Shown: positions 44,143 to 51,260, numbered from the stretch's first letter. The stretch: DNA of 64,000 nucleotides from an uncultured Duncaniella sp. (GCA_910577255.1 CAJTMH010000001.1:620001-684000), one strand, 5' to 3'. The notes: a model not told the origin generated them from the letters alone. Numbers and translations are program-made.

Positions 44143-44709
44143 ATTTTCAGCCATTAATTAACCTCTATTAACATAATTCACCTACAACCACCATTATTCT
44201 GTTAATTATTTTAACAAATATCACGCCTAATCATCAAGGTTTTCCTCCCGACCCGCCAGCAGATTTCACACAGCAAAAAGCAATATGCAAACGAAAATTC
44301 CTCATCTCGCCTAACAGGTTTCGTCACATGCATCTCCCCGAAAATGGGAAGGAAAGTATATAACGAAACAAAGGATGGCCTCCCGGTCACCCTTTGCTGC
44401 TTACACATAGTACTTAACGTCAGTGGATTTATAAATGTCTAATAATGCAAATGTCTAATCATGCTTTAGTTGGAGTCACACCTCGAAGAGTCATGCTCTT
44501 TCGTGATGGTGATGCAAAGTTATAACAAATATTTTTAAAATCCTAATCACCGCCTACCACAGAGAATATGTTATAAAGCAGATATTTAGGATTTTCCGGC
44601 CGCTTCGTTTAAAAACTTTCAACAAAGCCCTAAGCATTACTAAGAATTTTAATTTTTCACTACAGTAAAATTAACATTTGAAATTTGGTTAAAATATATT
44701 AAACCTAAT
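44143..44709. other. 567-nt region without a convincing gene; possible small transcript
   Basis: No protein gene is supported. A 65-codon minus-strand frame (44211-44408) lacks recognisable features. A minus-strand TAACTTTG lies at 44515-44522. Downstream of it are a hairpin (AAGAG..CTCTT), a directly repeated ATTAGACATTT, and an imperfect hairpin at 44369-44396 ending in a T-rich run. Together these could define an RNA of about 145 nt on the minus strand. The rest is AT-rich and featureless to me. Confidence 0.35.
44515..44522 (-). promoter_or_regulatory. -7-like element in the long intergenic region
   Basis: Minus-strand TAACTTTG fully matches the -7 consensus, but there is no good -33 and no protein gene before tRNA-Pro, 420 nt away. 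Confidence 0.4.
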
Positions 44710-45576
44710 TTATTTCTTTTCTAATGCCCCATACCACTTATCGTCGACTGGCTCAAGCCATTCATTTGATGTATTCTCGCCAGGGATTTCAAAAGCGAGG
44801 TGGGCAAACCAACTGTCAGCGGCCGCTCCATGCCAATGCTTTACATTGGCCGGAATATGGATAACCGTACCGGGCAAAATTTCGACAGGCGCCTTGCCCT
44901 CCTCCTGATACCAACCGCGTCCGGCCACTCCTACAAGCATCTGCCCACCACCCGAAGAGGCGTGATGAATATGCCAATTATTGCGACATCCCGGCTCAAA
45001 CGTGACGTTGAAGAACGGAATCTGCTCATCAGATATCTGAGCCAGATAACTCTGCCCGGTGAAATATGGGGCATAAGCCGTATTGGGCTCACCAATTGGA
45101 AATATCATATTGCGCTGGAATGCGGCCATATCACCCACCTCGCCACAATCATCAGCCCATACATCTTTTGCCAAACGAAATGCCGCCCATGCTTTAGGCC
45201 AACCGGCATAGAAAGCAACATGGGTTATAATCTCCGCAATCTCCGTTCGGCTGATACCATTGGCCTTTGCCGTCTGTAAATGATATGTGAGAGATGAGTC
45301 AGTCAATCCCTGGCTGATAAGCGATGTTATTGTCACCAGGCTCCTGTCACGCAAACTCAGAAGGTCATTCCGGCCCCATACTTCTTCAAACAGGATATCG
45401 TCATTGAGATGTGCAAATTCAGGGGCAAACTCGCCCAACTGCTCCTTTCCGGCCGTCTGCTTGACCGGAACGCGATTTAATTTGTCATGCGCCATAGCTG
45501 AATGGATAAAAACGAACTGAGAAAACACTAATGCTGATAGCAAGGTTCTCCCGATTTGACTAAAACGGATATTCAC
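44710..45576 (-). CDS. Exported carboxymuconolactone decarboxylase-cupin fusion protein
   Basis: A 288-aa protein with a signal peptide (about residues 1-29, cleavage after HSAMA). Residues about 45-140 form a CMD/AhpD-like domain (SLVTITSLISQGLTDSSLTY, IITHVAFYAGWPKAWAAF); the CxxC of peroxidase-type AhpD is absent. Residues about 175-265 form a cupin (NNWHIHHASSGGGQMLVGVA, then PGTVIHIPANVKHWHGAAAD) with the two His motifs for a metal site. Similar CMD-cupin fusions are annotated in many bacteria without a proven substrate. It has its own -7 element (45632-45639) and no operon partner. Confidence 0.85.
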   Translation of the reverse strand: MNIRFSQIGRTLLSALVFSQFVFIHSAMAHDKLNRVPVKQTAGKEQLGEFAPEFAHLNDDILFEEVWGRNDLLSLRDRSLVTITSLISQGLTDSSLTYHLQTAKANGISRTEIAEIITHVAFYAGWPKAWAAFRLAKDVWADDCGEVGDMAAFQRNMIFPIGEPNTAYAPYFTGQSYLAQISDEQIPFFNVTFEPGCRNNWHIHHASSGGGQMLVGVAGRGWYQEEGKAPVEILPGTVIHIPANVKHWHGAAADSWFAHLAFEIPGENTSNEWLEPVDDKWYGALEKK

Positions 45577-45631
45577 AACTTTATTTTATAATAACAATTT
45601 GTCAATGTCAGACTTCACTATTTTCATAGTG

Positions 45632-45639
45632 CAAAGTTA
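45632..45639 (-). promoter_or_regulatory. -7 element of the CMD-cupin gene
   Basis: Minus-strand TAACTTTG matches TAnnTTTG and predicts a leader of about 50 nt. Confidence 0.5.
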
Positions 45640-45712
45640 TGAAATATGCCACAATCATAAATTACCCCGATTGACGATTTGGCAACCATTTTCACCACTA
45701 CATTTCCCACCC

Positions 45713-45751
45713 AGACAAAAAATAGCCTCCGACACTTCCGCATCAGAGGCT
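45713..45751 (-). terminator. Terminator after the 45-aa membrane protein gene
   Basis: On the minus strand AGCCTC pairs with GAGGCT across a 16-nt loop, followed by A then six T. It lies 31 nt past the stop codon of the small gene, which supports that gene being transcribed. Confidence 0.7.
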
Positions 45752-45781
45752 CAAATCTTTATCACCGTATAACATGTAAAA

Positions 45782-45919
45782 CTATTTACGAGCTTTCGGC
45801 ACACTGTCAGCAAGCACAGAGGACTTCTTGGATTTTCGGAGTTCAGCTATTCCAATACCGGCAGCAATCCCAATAAATAAATATCCCGCAACATAAAAAA
45901 CATGTTCTAGAACTTTCAT
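45782..45919 (-). CDS. Small single-span membrane protein (45 aa)
   Basis: A 45-aa frame, ATG at 45919 to TAG at 45782, too short for most ORF callers. It starts MKVLEHVFYVAGYLFIGIAA and has one hydrophobic helix (about residues 7-27) followed by a basic tail (ELRKSKK) predicted to face the cytoplasm, ending in VPKARK. It starts 25 nt after the secreted protein gene at 45945-46463 and is followed by an intrinsic terminator, consistent with a two-gene transcript. No family is recognised. The coherent membrane-protein pattern and the flanking context argue for a real gene. Confidence 0.6.
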   Translation of the reverse strand: MKVLEHVFYVAGYLFIGIAAGIGIAELRKSKKSSVLADSVPKARK

Positions 45920-45944
45920 AACTTCAAAAGTTGTAATAGGTTTG

Positions 45945-46463
45945 TTAATAATTGATATTGATTAAATAATCCCTTGTCAGATCGGCATTAAGGACCTCAA
46001 GGTATAATTTGCATTGGTCGACTTTAAACGAACCATCCGCAATTAGATTCTTAGTGGTTTCATTGCAGCTTCCATACAAGGCCCCCATGAAACCACCGCC
46101 ACAAGGTGCCAGAGCCACAATAAGGAGATCGTATTGCCCCATCTCGTTGGGAGCAGCGTAGACCACCCCGAGGACTTGAGAATTTTTTCCTCCTATAAGC
46201 ATACTTGAAATGGGCTGCTGCGAAAGCAATTCCATTACATAGTCACATATATTAGCCGAAGCTTCCTGGCCGTTCCCGGCCGAATATGTCGTCACGACAT
46301 TGGATATATCCGCAGATGTAGAGAAGGAAAGGCCATTATTAATCGGAATCTCCGACGAGAAACCATCAATGGCAGCAATCCTGTCAAATGTTTCCTTAAG
46401 GGTGACAGCAGACGCCGCTACTGCCGATATAGCCAATATGGCAAGCATCAAAATCTTTTTCAT
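45945..46463 (-). CDS. Secreted hypothetical protein
   Basis: A 172-aa protein with a clear signal peptide (MKKILMLAILAISAVAASA, cleavage near residue 19). The mature part has an alpha/beta pattern with segments LKETFDRIAAIDGFSSEI, GLSFSTSADISNVVTTYSAG and YLEVLNADLTRDYLIN. I do not recognise a named family; the general look resembles small periplasmic DUF4252-type proteins, which is only an impression. Three Cys lie in the mature chain (NICDY, APCGGG, GSCNET). The 45-aa membrane protein gene follows after 25 nt. No good promoter was found immediately upstream. Confidence 0.65.
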   Translation of the reverse strand: MKKILMLAILAISAVAASAVTLKETFDRIAAIDGFSSEIPINNGLSFSTSADISNVVTTYSAGNGQEASANICDYVMELLSQQPISSMLIGGKNSQVLGVVYAAPNEMGQYDLLIVALAPCGGGFMGALYGSCNETTKNLIADGSFKVDQCKLYLEVLNADLTRDYLININY

Positions 46464-46508
46464 AGTAACAAATAATTAAACTTACATAAATAATAACCTG
46501 CAACGACA

Positions 46509-46516
46509 TATATTTG
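46509..46516 (+). promoter_or_regulatory. -7-like element upstream of the structured RNA
   Basis: TATATTTG matches TAnnTTTG, but there is no TTG at the right distance. It is weaker than the promoter at 46568-46597. Confidence 0.3.
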
Positions 46517-46567
46517 TTTTCATCAACAACCGCCTACGAATCAGCCTTGCACTGTGGCATTGGAATT

Positions 46568-46597
46568 TTGTCATCACACAAAATTTGATTAATTTTG
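46568..46597 (+). promoter_or_regulatory. Promoter of the structured RNA candidate (TTG-N19-TAATTTTG)
   Basis: TTG at 46568-46570 (within TTTTG), 19-nt spacer, TAATTTTG at 46590-46597. The predicted start near 46602 lies 345 nt upstream of the first operon gene and about 75 nt before the rod-shaped fold. Confidence 0.65.
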
Positions 46598-46602
46598 CCG
46601 TT

Positions 46603-46892
46603 GTTTTCTGGCAGAGGCCTGGAACTGACATATTTTAATAACTATGAAGCGTTTACGATGACGTTTTATTCTTGACCACTTGAAACTTCGCAACTTTCAA
46701 TATGTTGATGTCAGGAATACAGCAATCGTAGATGCCTATATGCATGTAAGACATGCGTTTCACCACATCAAGATGGGGCGATGCGCAATTTGCATACATG
46801 CGTGGGCTTCTGCGTTGCTTATCCTACATCAACAGGCAATGCGAAGGCCTCAAGTGGTGGGATGAGCGACAAAGTAATCTCCCACGCTTTTT
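46603..46892 (+). ncRNA. Candidate structured RNA: rod-like fold with terminator (6S-like shape or operon leader)
   Basis: Four long-range stems nest in perfect order: P1 46676-46683/46850-46857 (8 bp), P2 46686-46691/46841-46846 (6 bp), P3 46704-46715/46823-46833 (11 bp, one bulge) and P4 46721-46732/46809-46819 (11 bp, one bulge, one wobble). They form a rod of about 182 nt with an apical region holding a 6-bp hairpin (46742-46756). Between P2 and P3 is a 12/7-nt internal bubble whose 5' side, CAACTTTC, resembles the TAnnTTTG element. An intrinsic terminator follows P1 directly. The shape is like 6S RNA, but I cannot confirm the family. It may instead be an attenuator leader of the next genes. 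Confidence 0.55.
46857..46892 (+). terminator. Terminator closing the structured RNA candidate
   Basis: GTGGGA (46857-46862) pairs with TCCCAC (46880-46885), then GC and seven T. Its first base overlaps the last base of stem P1, so the two structures compete slightly. It lies 56 nt before the first operon gene. Confidence 0.7.
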
Positions 46893-46947
46893 TTATCAAC
46901 CTAATTATCTTGTTGCCTGAGGGAGATGACAACTTGCGTATAGCCTA

Positions 46948-48204
46948 ATGAAATTAAAATCTTATTTCCCCAACAAAGGTTATGATGTGCTGTTTTTGTG
47001 TGTTTATTTGATTTTGTTCATCTATGCCGTTTTTCGTGTAATCAATGTCGACCTTGTCAACGGCTGGACAGACATGTGCGTCCAGGATCATCTGTTTAAT
47101 TTCGGAGGAGGATTTATCCGCAGAGGATTGGGCGGCGAAATCATATTCTTCGTTCAGGATTATCTACACATTCCACCTTTAATTTTCATCAATCTGCTGT
47201 CAGGGCTCTCATATATCGCATTAAGCTACATTCTCATCAGACTATTCCTCAAACGCGGCTATGCGCTTAATGTCCTTATCCTTAGTTTCGCCTTAGGCGG
47301 AGTCCTCGTATATAATTTCAGCCTTTTCCGCAGAGACTTCCTCGAAGTCCTGCTGTTCGGGTTGATAGTCATCCTTTATAAGAGAATGGCGTTCAAGCCA
47401 TGGATAGCTGTCGGAAATCTCACAATGATATTCGGAATATTACTCCACGAAGCGACTTTCTTCTTTTCCATTCCACTACTGATACTCATCACCAATCTCA
47501 AACTGAATAGCATCATCAAATCCACTGCATGGTGGATGCCATCCATTATCGCGTTTTTAATATGCTGTGTATTCAAAGGTTCCCCCGAAAGCCTGCCGGC
47601 CCTGTTGGACCGTGCAGCCGCCCACGCTCCTGAGGCATTTGAGGATGGCAACACACCATATCTGCTTGGTTTCATCGGGAACAAGGCCTCGGAGGCATTC
47701 AGAATACACATTATGATGAATTTCGTTTTCCCTGTTCGTATATTCTCTCTCCCTATCCCAAGCCTGGTATTCGCCGTGTTTTATTACCTGTATATACCAT
47801 ATATGACTATCGCCATGATAATGGCTTTCACAAAGAGAAAAACAGACCAAGGAGCCATGAGCAACTTGTTAAAAGTCATAGTCATCCAGTTCATCTGCCT
47901 GCTCCCAATGTGGATTGTTCTTAGTTGCGACTACGGACGAGTTTCATTTTACTGGATCACATCGTCACTATTGGTATGGTTATCGCTTAAGGACAATGAA
48001 ATCCCTGACATGTTCACAGCCAAATACAACCATCTGATCAATAACCTTTTCAGCAAAACATTCACACGTTGGCTTCCCAGCAAGCCCATCCTAACAGTTT
48101 TTGCCCTCTGCATAGGCGTAGTGTTCTGCGGACAATCATTAGTAGGAATGTTCACCTCCAGCTTAATCCATAAATTATACATTGTCGTAACACAAATCAT
48201 ATAA
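46948..48204 (+). CDS. Polytopic membrane protein, possible GT-C-like glycosyltransferase
   Basis: A 418-aa integral membrane protein with about 10 predicted transmembrane helices. No named family is certain. Conserved-looking polar motifs occur near membrane borders: DMCVQDHLFNFGGGFIRRGL after the first helix, LLHEATFFFSIP in the middle and SCDYGRVSFYW late. An acidic early loop, an HE in a membrane segment and a DxGR motif recall GT-C-type lipid-linked-sugar transferases, but this is inference. It is the first of four same-strand genes with gaps of 22 nt, 7 nt and a 1-nt overlap. The next gene resembles a phosphoribosyl-lipid synthase, which makes a lipid-pentose-using transferase the most coherent guess. 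Confidence 0.65.
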   Translation: MKLKSYFPNKGYDVLFLCVYLILFIYAVFRVINVDLVNGWTDMCVQDHLFNFGGGFIRRGLGGEIIFFVQDYLHIPPLIFINLLSGLSYIALSYILIRLFLKRGYALNVLILSFALGGVLVYNFSLFRRDFLEVLLFGLIVILYKRMAFKPWIAVGNLTMIFGILLHEATFFFSIPLLILITNLKLNSIIKSTAWWMPSIIAFLICCVFKGSPESLPALLDRAAAHAPEAFEDGNTPYLLGFIGNKASEAFRIHIMMNFVFPVRIFSLPIPSLVFAVFYYLYIPYMTIAMIMAFTKRKTDQGAMSNLLKVIVIQFICLLPMWIVLSCDYGRVSFYWITSSLLVWLSLKDNEIPDMFTAKYNHLINNLFSKTFTRWLPSKPILTVFALCIGVVFCGQSLVGMFTSSLIHKLYIVVTQII

Positions 48205-48226
48205 ATAGCATACTAACTTAACCAAC

Positions 48227-49111
48227 ATGAATATAGCATCAATAATCCGCCTGTGCCGCCCGACACAGTGGGTAAAGAATCTTTTCGTGATGTTGCCATT
48301 ATTTTTCAGCGGCAACATCTTTGACCTGCAATTAGTAGGCTGTGCCCTTGTAGCATTCGCAGCTTTCTGCATGGCCTCAAGTGCAATATATTGCCTTAAC
48401 GACTACATGGACGCTGATGCAGACCGCCAACATCCCGAGAAATGCCACCGTCCGGTTGCCTCTGGAGAGGTTGGGAAAGCCACATGTATCTTCCTTATGT
48501 CAGCCCTATCAGTTGCTGCCCTGGCACTCCCTTGGCTGTTGTCATCGCCGGCGTCGCTCTACTCAACATGCGTAGTCGGGACCTACCTGGTAATGAATTA
48601 CGCATATTGCCTCAAATTAAAACGAATAGCGTTGATTGACGTAGTCATAATCTCAATAGGATTTGTACTGAGAGTGGCTATTGGCGGAACATCTACCGGG
48701 ATTTTCATCAGTCACTGGATCATAATCATGACCTTCCTTTTGGCCCTGTTTCTCTCCTTATCGAAAAGACGTGACGACATACTGCTCTACAACCGCACTG
48801 GCAAAAAGATGCGCCACAATATCGACAGTTATAATCTCGACTTCATGAGCCAAGCCACCACACTGGTTGCCACGGTGATGCTCGTGAGTTATATAATGTA
48901 TACAGTCTCACCGGAGGTTGTCGCCCGCTTCAGTTCCAACCTTGTATACATCACTTCGCTCTTTGTTCTAATCGGGCTGTTACGCTACATACAGTTGGCC
49001 GTGGTATTCACATCAAGTGGAAGCCCAACCAGAATCCTCATCCATGATCGTTTCGTCCAGGCTTCGTTATTGGGCTGGGTCGTCACATTTGCATTGATAA
49101 TATATTTTTAA
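48227..49111 (+). CDS. UbiA-family prenyltransferase, decaprenyl-phosphate phosphoribosyltransferase-like
   Basis: A 294-aa integral membrane prenyltransferase with about 8-9 helices. It has the motifs of the branch containing mycobacterial Rv3806c/UbiA (5-phosphoribosyl-1-diphosphate:decaprenyl-phosphate phosphoribosyltransferase): RPTQWVKNLFVMLP near the start, the aspartate-rich NDYMDADADRQHPEKCHRPV, and YCLKLKRIALIDVVIISIGF with LRVAIGG. Those enzymes join PRPP to a polyprenyl phosphate rather than prenylating a quinone ring. Quinone-type UbiA proteins lack the RPxQWxKN opening. A role in making polyprenyl-phosphoryl-5-phosphoribose is therefore likely; product and acceptor lipid are inferred. 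Neighbouring HAD phosphatase, SMR-like transporter and polytopic protein fit the same pathway. Confidence 0.85.
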   Translation: MNIASIIRLCRPTQWVKNLFVMLPLFFSGNIFDLQLVGCALVAFAAFCMASSAIYCLNDYMDADADRQHPEKCHRPVASGEVGKATCIFLMSALSVAALALPWLLSSPASLYSTCVVGTYLVMNYAYCLKLKRIALIDVVIISIGFVLRVAIGGTSTGIFISHWIIIMTFLLALFLSLSKRRDDILLYNRTGKKMRHNIDSYNLDFMSQATTLVATVMLVSYIMYTVSPEVVARFSSNLVYITSLFVLIGLLRYIQLAVVFTSSGSPTRILIHDRFVQASLLGWVVTFALIIYF

Positions 49112-49118
49112 TAAGCCT

Positions 49119-49466
49119 ATGGTCTATTTATTTGCGCTCCTAAGCATCGCCTTGGGCGCATGCGCCCAATTATTATTGAAATTGTCAGTGCAAAACCCCT
49201 CGGCAATGACATCAATCCAGGAGATAGGTAAAGTGTGCTGCGACCTTCGTTTCATAGGAGGATTGGCATGCTATGGACTAAGTATGGTGTTTTGGCTCAA
49301 AGTCCTGTCAGAGCTCGAATTATCCAAGGCATACCCGATAGTAAGCCTTGGATATGTCATCACGTTCATCCTTGGATGGATGTTTCTCGGTGAGCCCATC
49401 CGCCTCATGCGAGCGATAGGGATCGCAGTAATAATAATTGGAGTAATAATTATCAGCCGCAGCTAA
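49119..49466 (+). CDS. SMR/EamA-type small membrane transporter, ArnE-like
   Basis: A 115-aa protein with four transmembrane helices, the size of SMR-fold transporters and of the ArnE/ArnF flippase subunits. The fold signature is seen in AQLLLKLSVQNPS after helix 1 and LELSKAYPIVSLGYVITFIL, followed by GWMFLGEPIRLMRAIGIAVI. ArnE/ArnF move undecaprenyl-phosphate-aminoarabinose across the inner membrane; in this operon the likeliest cargo is a lipid-linked pentose. SMR proteins act as dimers, so a homodimer is expected. Its stop overlaps the next gene's start by 1 nt. A multidrug transporter role is the alternative. Confidence 0.8.
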   Translation: MVYLFALLSIALGACAQLLLKLSVQNPSAMTSIQEIGKVCCDLRFIGGLACYGLSMVFWLKVLSELELSKAYPIVSLGYVITFILGWMFLGEPIRLMRAIGIAVIIIGVIIISRS

Positions 49467-50065
49467 TGGAAAGAGAGATTATCGCGATATTTGACTTCGA
49501 TGGCACATTGACAACCAAGGATACGTTTATCGAGTTTGCCAGGCAGACGGTAGGGACAAGGAAGCTCTTCAGCGCCATTTTCCGGAACGCATTATGGCTT
49601 ATCAGGTGGAAATTGGGCTTGTGTGAAGGAGGGAAAGCCAAGGAGCATCTATTCACCTCACTATATAAAGGGATGTCCTATCAGGTGTTTAAGGACTACG
49701 GACATGACTTCGCACCACATATTTCCACCATCACCAACACCGACATCGTTGACCTAATGGACAGACATGTCAAAGCCGGACATCGGGTCTACATCGTCTC
49801 CGCGAGCACACCGGAATGGATAGCCCCATGGGCCTTACTGCATGGCATCCCATCCGATAGAATACTCGGGACTAACATCGCTGTTGACACAGACAAGAAT
49901 CTTACCGGGCGTTTCTCATCGCCGAATTGCAATGGGGAGGAAAAGGTCAGAAGGATTCGTGAAGTGGAAACACAGTTAGACAATTGCACTATTTTCGCCT
50001 ATGGCAACTCATCCGGCGACAAACCGATGCTTGATCTGGCAACACACGCTACCATGGTAAAATAA
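49466..50065 (+). CDS. HAD-superfamily phosphatase (HAD-IB, SerB-like)
   Basis: A 199-aa soluble HAD phosphatase. Motif I is FDFDGTLTTKDTF (nucleophile Asp), motif II is IVSAST, a conserved Lys lies in the EEKVRR region, and motif IV is YGNSSGDKPMLDLA. The cap is the small helical C1 type of the HAD-IB family (SerB and relatives). Its ATG overlaps the stop of the transporter gene, so translation is coupled. In actinobacterial pentose pathways a phosphatase removes the 5-phosphate from polyprenyl-phosphoryl-5-phosphoribose; this protein is positioned to do so. Phosphoserine phosphatase activity is an alternative. Confidence 0.85.
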   Translation: MEREIIAIFDFDGTLTTKDTFIEFARQTVGTRKLFSAIFRNALWLIRWKLGLCEGGKAKEHLFTSLYKGMSYQVFKDYGHDFAPHISTITNTDIVDLMDRHVKAGHRVYIVSASTPEWIAPWALLHGIPSDRILGTNIAVDTDKNLTGRFSSPNCNGEEKVRRIREVETQLDNCTIFAYGNSSGDKPMLDLATHATMVK

Positions 50066-50226
50066 ACATCCACACATTAATTATATAATTATATAGAGAG
50101 ACCGCAATTAATATGTGAGCGATGCGCAATGCTCAGCCAATGCCATGAAGCGCGGGACAATGAAGAAAAAATAGATTCAGCAGGCACAAAAGCTGATAAA
50201 TATTTTCATGATTGAAAAAAAATCCA

Positions 50227-50234
50227 TAATTTTG
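50227..50234 (+). promoter_or_regulatory. -7 element of tRNA-Gly
   Basis: TAATTTTG matches TAnnTTTG, about 58 nt before the predicted tRNA 5' end when the start is taken at 50240. No good -33 is present. Confidence 0.45.
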
Positions 50235-50297
50235 CATCGCTAAAGGCGCTAAAGCATTGAATAGTGCCGGATACAATCCTGTTTAGCATAAAAACAG

Positions 50298-50370
50298 GCG
50301 GCAGTAGCTCAGTTGGTAGAGCATCAGCTTCCCAAGCTGAGGGTCGCGAGTTCGAGCCTCGTTTGCCGCT
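50298..50370 (+). tRNA. tRNA-Gly (anticodon CCC)
   Basis: A 73-nt cloverleaf: acceptor GCGGCAG with TTGCCGC (one G-T pair), D loop AGTTGGTA, anticodon stem TCAGC/GCTGA around loop TTCCCAA (CCC, reading GGG), T loop TTCGAGC, discriminator T. CCA is not encoded. Confidence 0.94.
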
Positions 50371-50380
50371 CTTTCTTGCA

Positions 50381-50428
50381 AAATGCCCTGAATGAACTGT
50401 TTAAACAGTTCATTCAGGGCATTTTTTT
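50381..50428 (+). terminator. Palindromic terminator of tRNA-Gly
   Basis: A 44-nt perfect palindrome (50381-50424, centre TTTAAA) extends into a T run and starts 11 nt after the tRNA 3' end. Confidence 0.85.
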
Positions 50429-50790
50429 GTATATATCCTTTAATTATACTTATAAATGGCAATTTTAGTCCTAAAATAGGCTCAAAAATCCCCATTTTCG
50501 CCTAAAATGTTAGACCCATGTTTCACCACCGGAGTGAAATAACGCGGAATAGACGACAACAAAATTTAACGTGGCAAAATCAAGTTTAGCACTGCGATTT
50601 CTCACAAATTTATCGTTATCCTCAAAATAACAACTCTCTTCGGATTCGCCTAATTAACAATCGCAAGAAAACTGAGATTTAATTGTGGTTTCCAACCTGA
50701 GTCAAACAATCACAATCAGCCCCATATAAATATTAACTTTAATGATCTAACACGTTCAAGATTTATTTATTTTATTTTTCGGCAATTACT
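50429..50790. other. Intergenic region, no feature recognised
   Basis: About 360 nt of AT-rich sequence between the tRNA-Gly terminator and the rplU promoter. I saw only short, weak inverted repeats (for example TTTCAC and GTGAAA near 50520-50540). No open frame has gene-like features, and no integrase or attachment-site duplication of the tRNA end was found. Confidence 0.5.
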
Positions 50791-50820
50791 TTGTCATGTC
50801 AGCAAAATGTTGTAACTTTG
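50791..50820 (+). promoter_or_regulatory. Promoter of rplU-rpmA (TTG-N19-TAACTTTG)
   Basis: TTG at 50791-50793 and TAACTTTG at 50813-50820 with 19-nt spacing. The leader is about 95 nt, longer than most here, so a regulatory leader is possible. Confidence 0.7.
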
Positions 50821-50920
50821 CATCCGATTTAACCGCACCGGGCTCGTTAAGCAGACAGCATGTAACCAACTTCCATGCATCTCGCCCGACGGAATAACCT
50901 GTAAACCAATTTAATAATAG

Positions 50921-51238
50921 ATGTACGCTATTGTAGAAATCCAAGGACAGCAGTTCAAGGCAGAGCCTGAAAAGTTCTTGTATGTTCACTATCTCGGCGA
51001 TGTTAAAGAAGGAGACAAGGTAGAATTTGACCGCGTATTCCTCACTCAGGCCGACGAAACAGTTAAAGTTGGCGCTCCCACAGTGGACGGCGCAAAGGTT
51101 GTATGCGAGGTGCTCACACCCCTCGTAAAAGGTGAAAAGGTCATCGTTTTCAAGAAGAAACGCCGCAAAGGCTATCGTCGCAAAAACGGCCACCGTCAGT
51201 ATTTCACCAAAGTGTTAGTAAAAGAAGTTGTAGCTTAA
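50921..51238 (+). CDS. rplU: 50S ribosomal protein L21
   Basis: A 105-aa large-subunit protein that binds 23S rRNA. Family sequence runs from the start (MYAIVEIQGQQFKAEPEKFL) through FDRVFLTQADETVKVGAPTV to the basic C-terminal KKKRRKGYRRKNGHRQYFTK. It is the first gene of the rplU-rpmA pair, 22 nt before rpmA, with a leader of about 95 nt from a consensus promoter. Confidence 0.97.
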   Translation: MYAIVEIQGQQFKAEPEKFLYVHYLGDVKEGDKVEFDRVFLTQADETVKVGAPTVDGAKVVCEVLTPLVKGEKVIVFKKKRRKGYRRKNGHRQYFTKVLVKEVVA

Positions 51239-51260
51239 CCCCCTAAATCTCTAAAAAGAA

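Noticed and set aside
44211..44408. A 65-codon minus-strand frame in the 44.1-44.7 kb gap.
   Set aside because: Cys/Arg-rich translation with no signal, domain or coherent hydrophobic pattern. It overlaps a hairpin, so a non-coding explanation is at least as good. It cannot be excluded without homologues.
46680..46865. A 61-codon plus-strand frame in the region upstream of the membrane operon.
   Set aside because: It starts with TTG, has no recognisable features, and is fully explained by the paired arms of the structured RNA candidate.
50298..50430. tRNA-Gly as an integration site for a mobile element.
   Set aside because: No integrase gene, no repeated tRNA 3' end nearby, and the following 490 nt lead into the ribosomal protein operon.
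50821..50920. A known L21 leader motif before rplU.
   Set aside because: The leader is long enough (about 95 nt), but I could not match a specific described motif or a strong stem, so it is only noted with the promoter.
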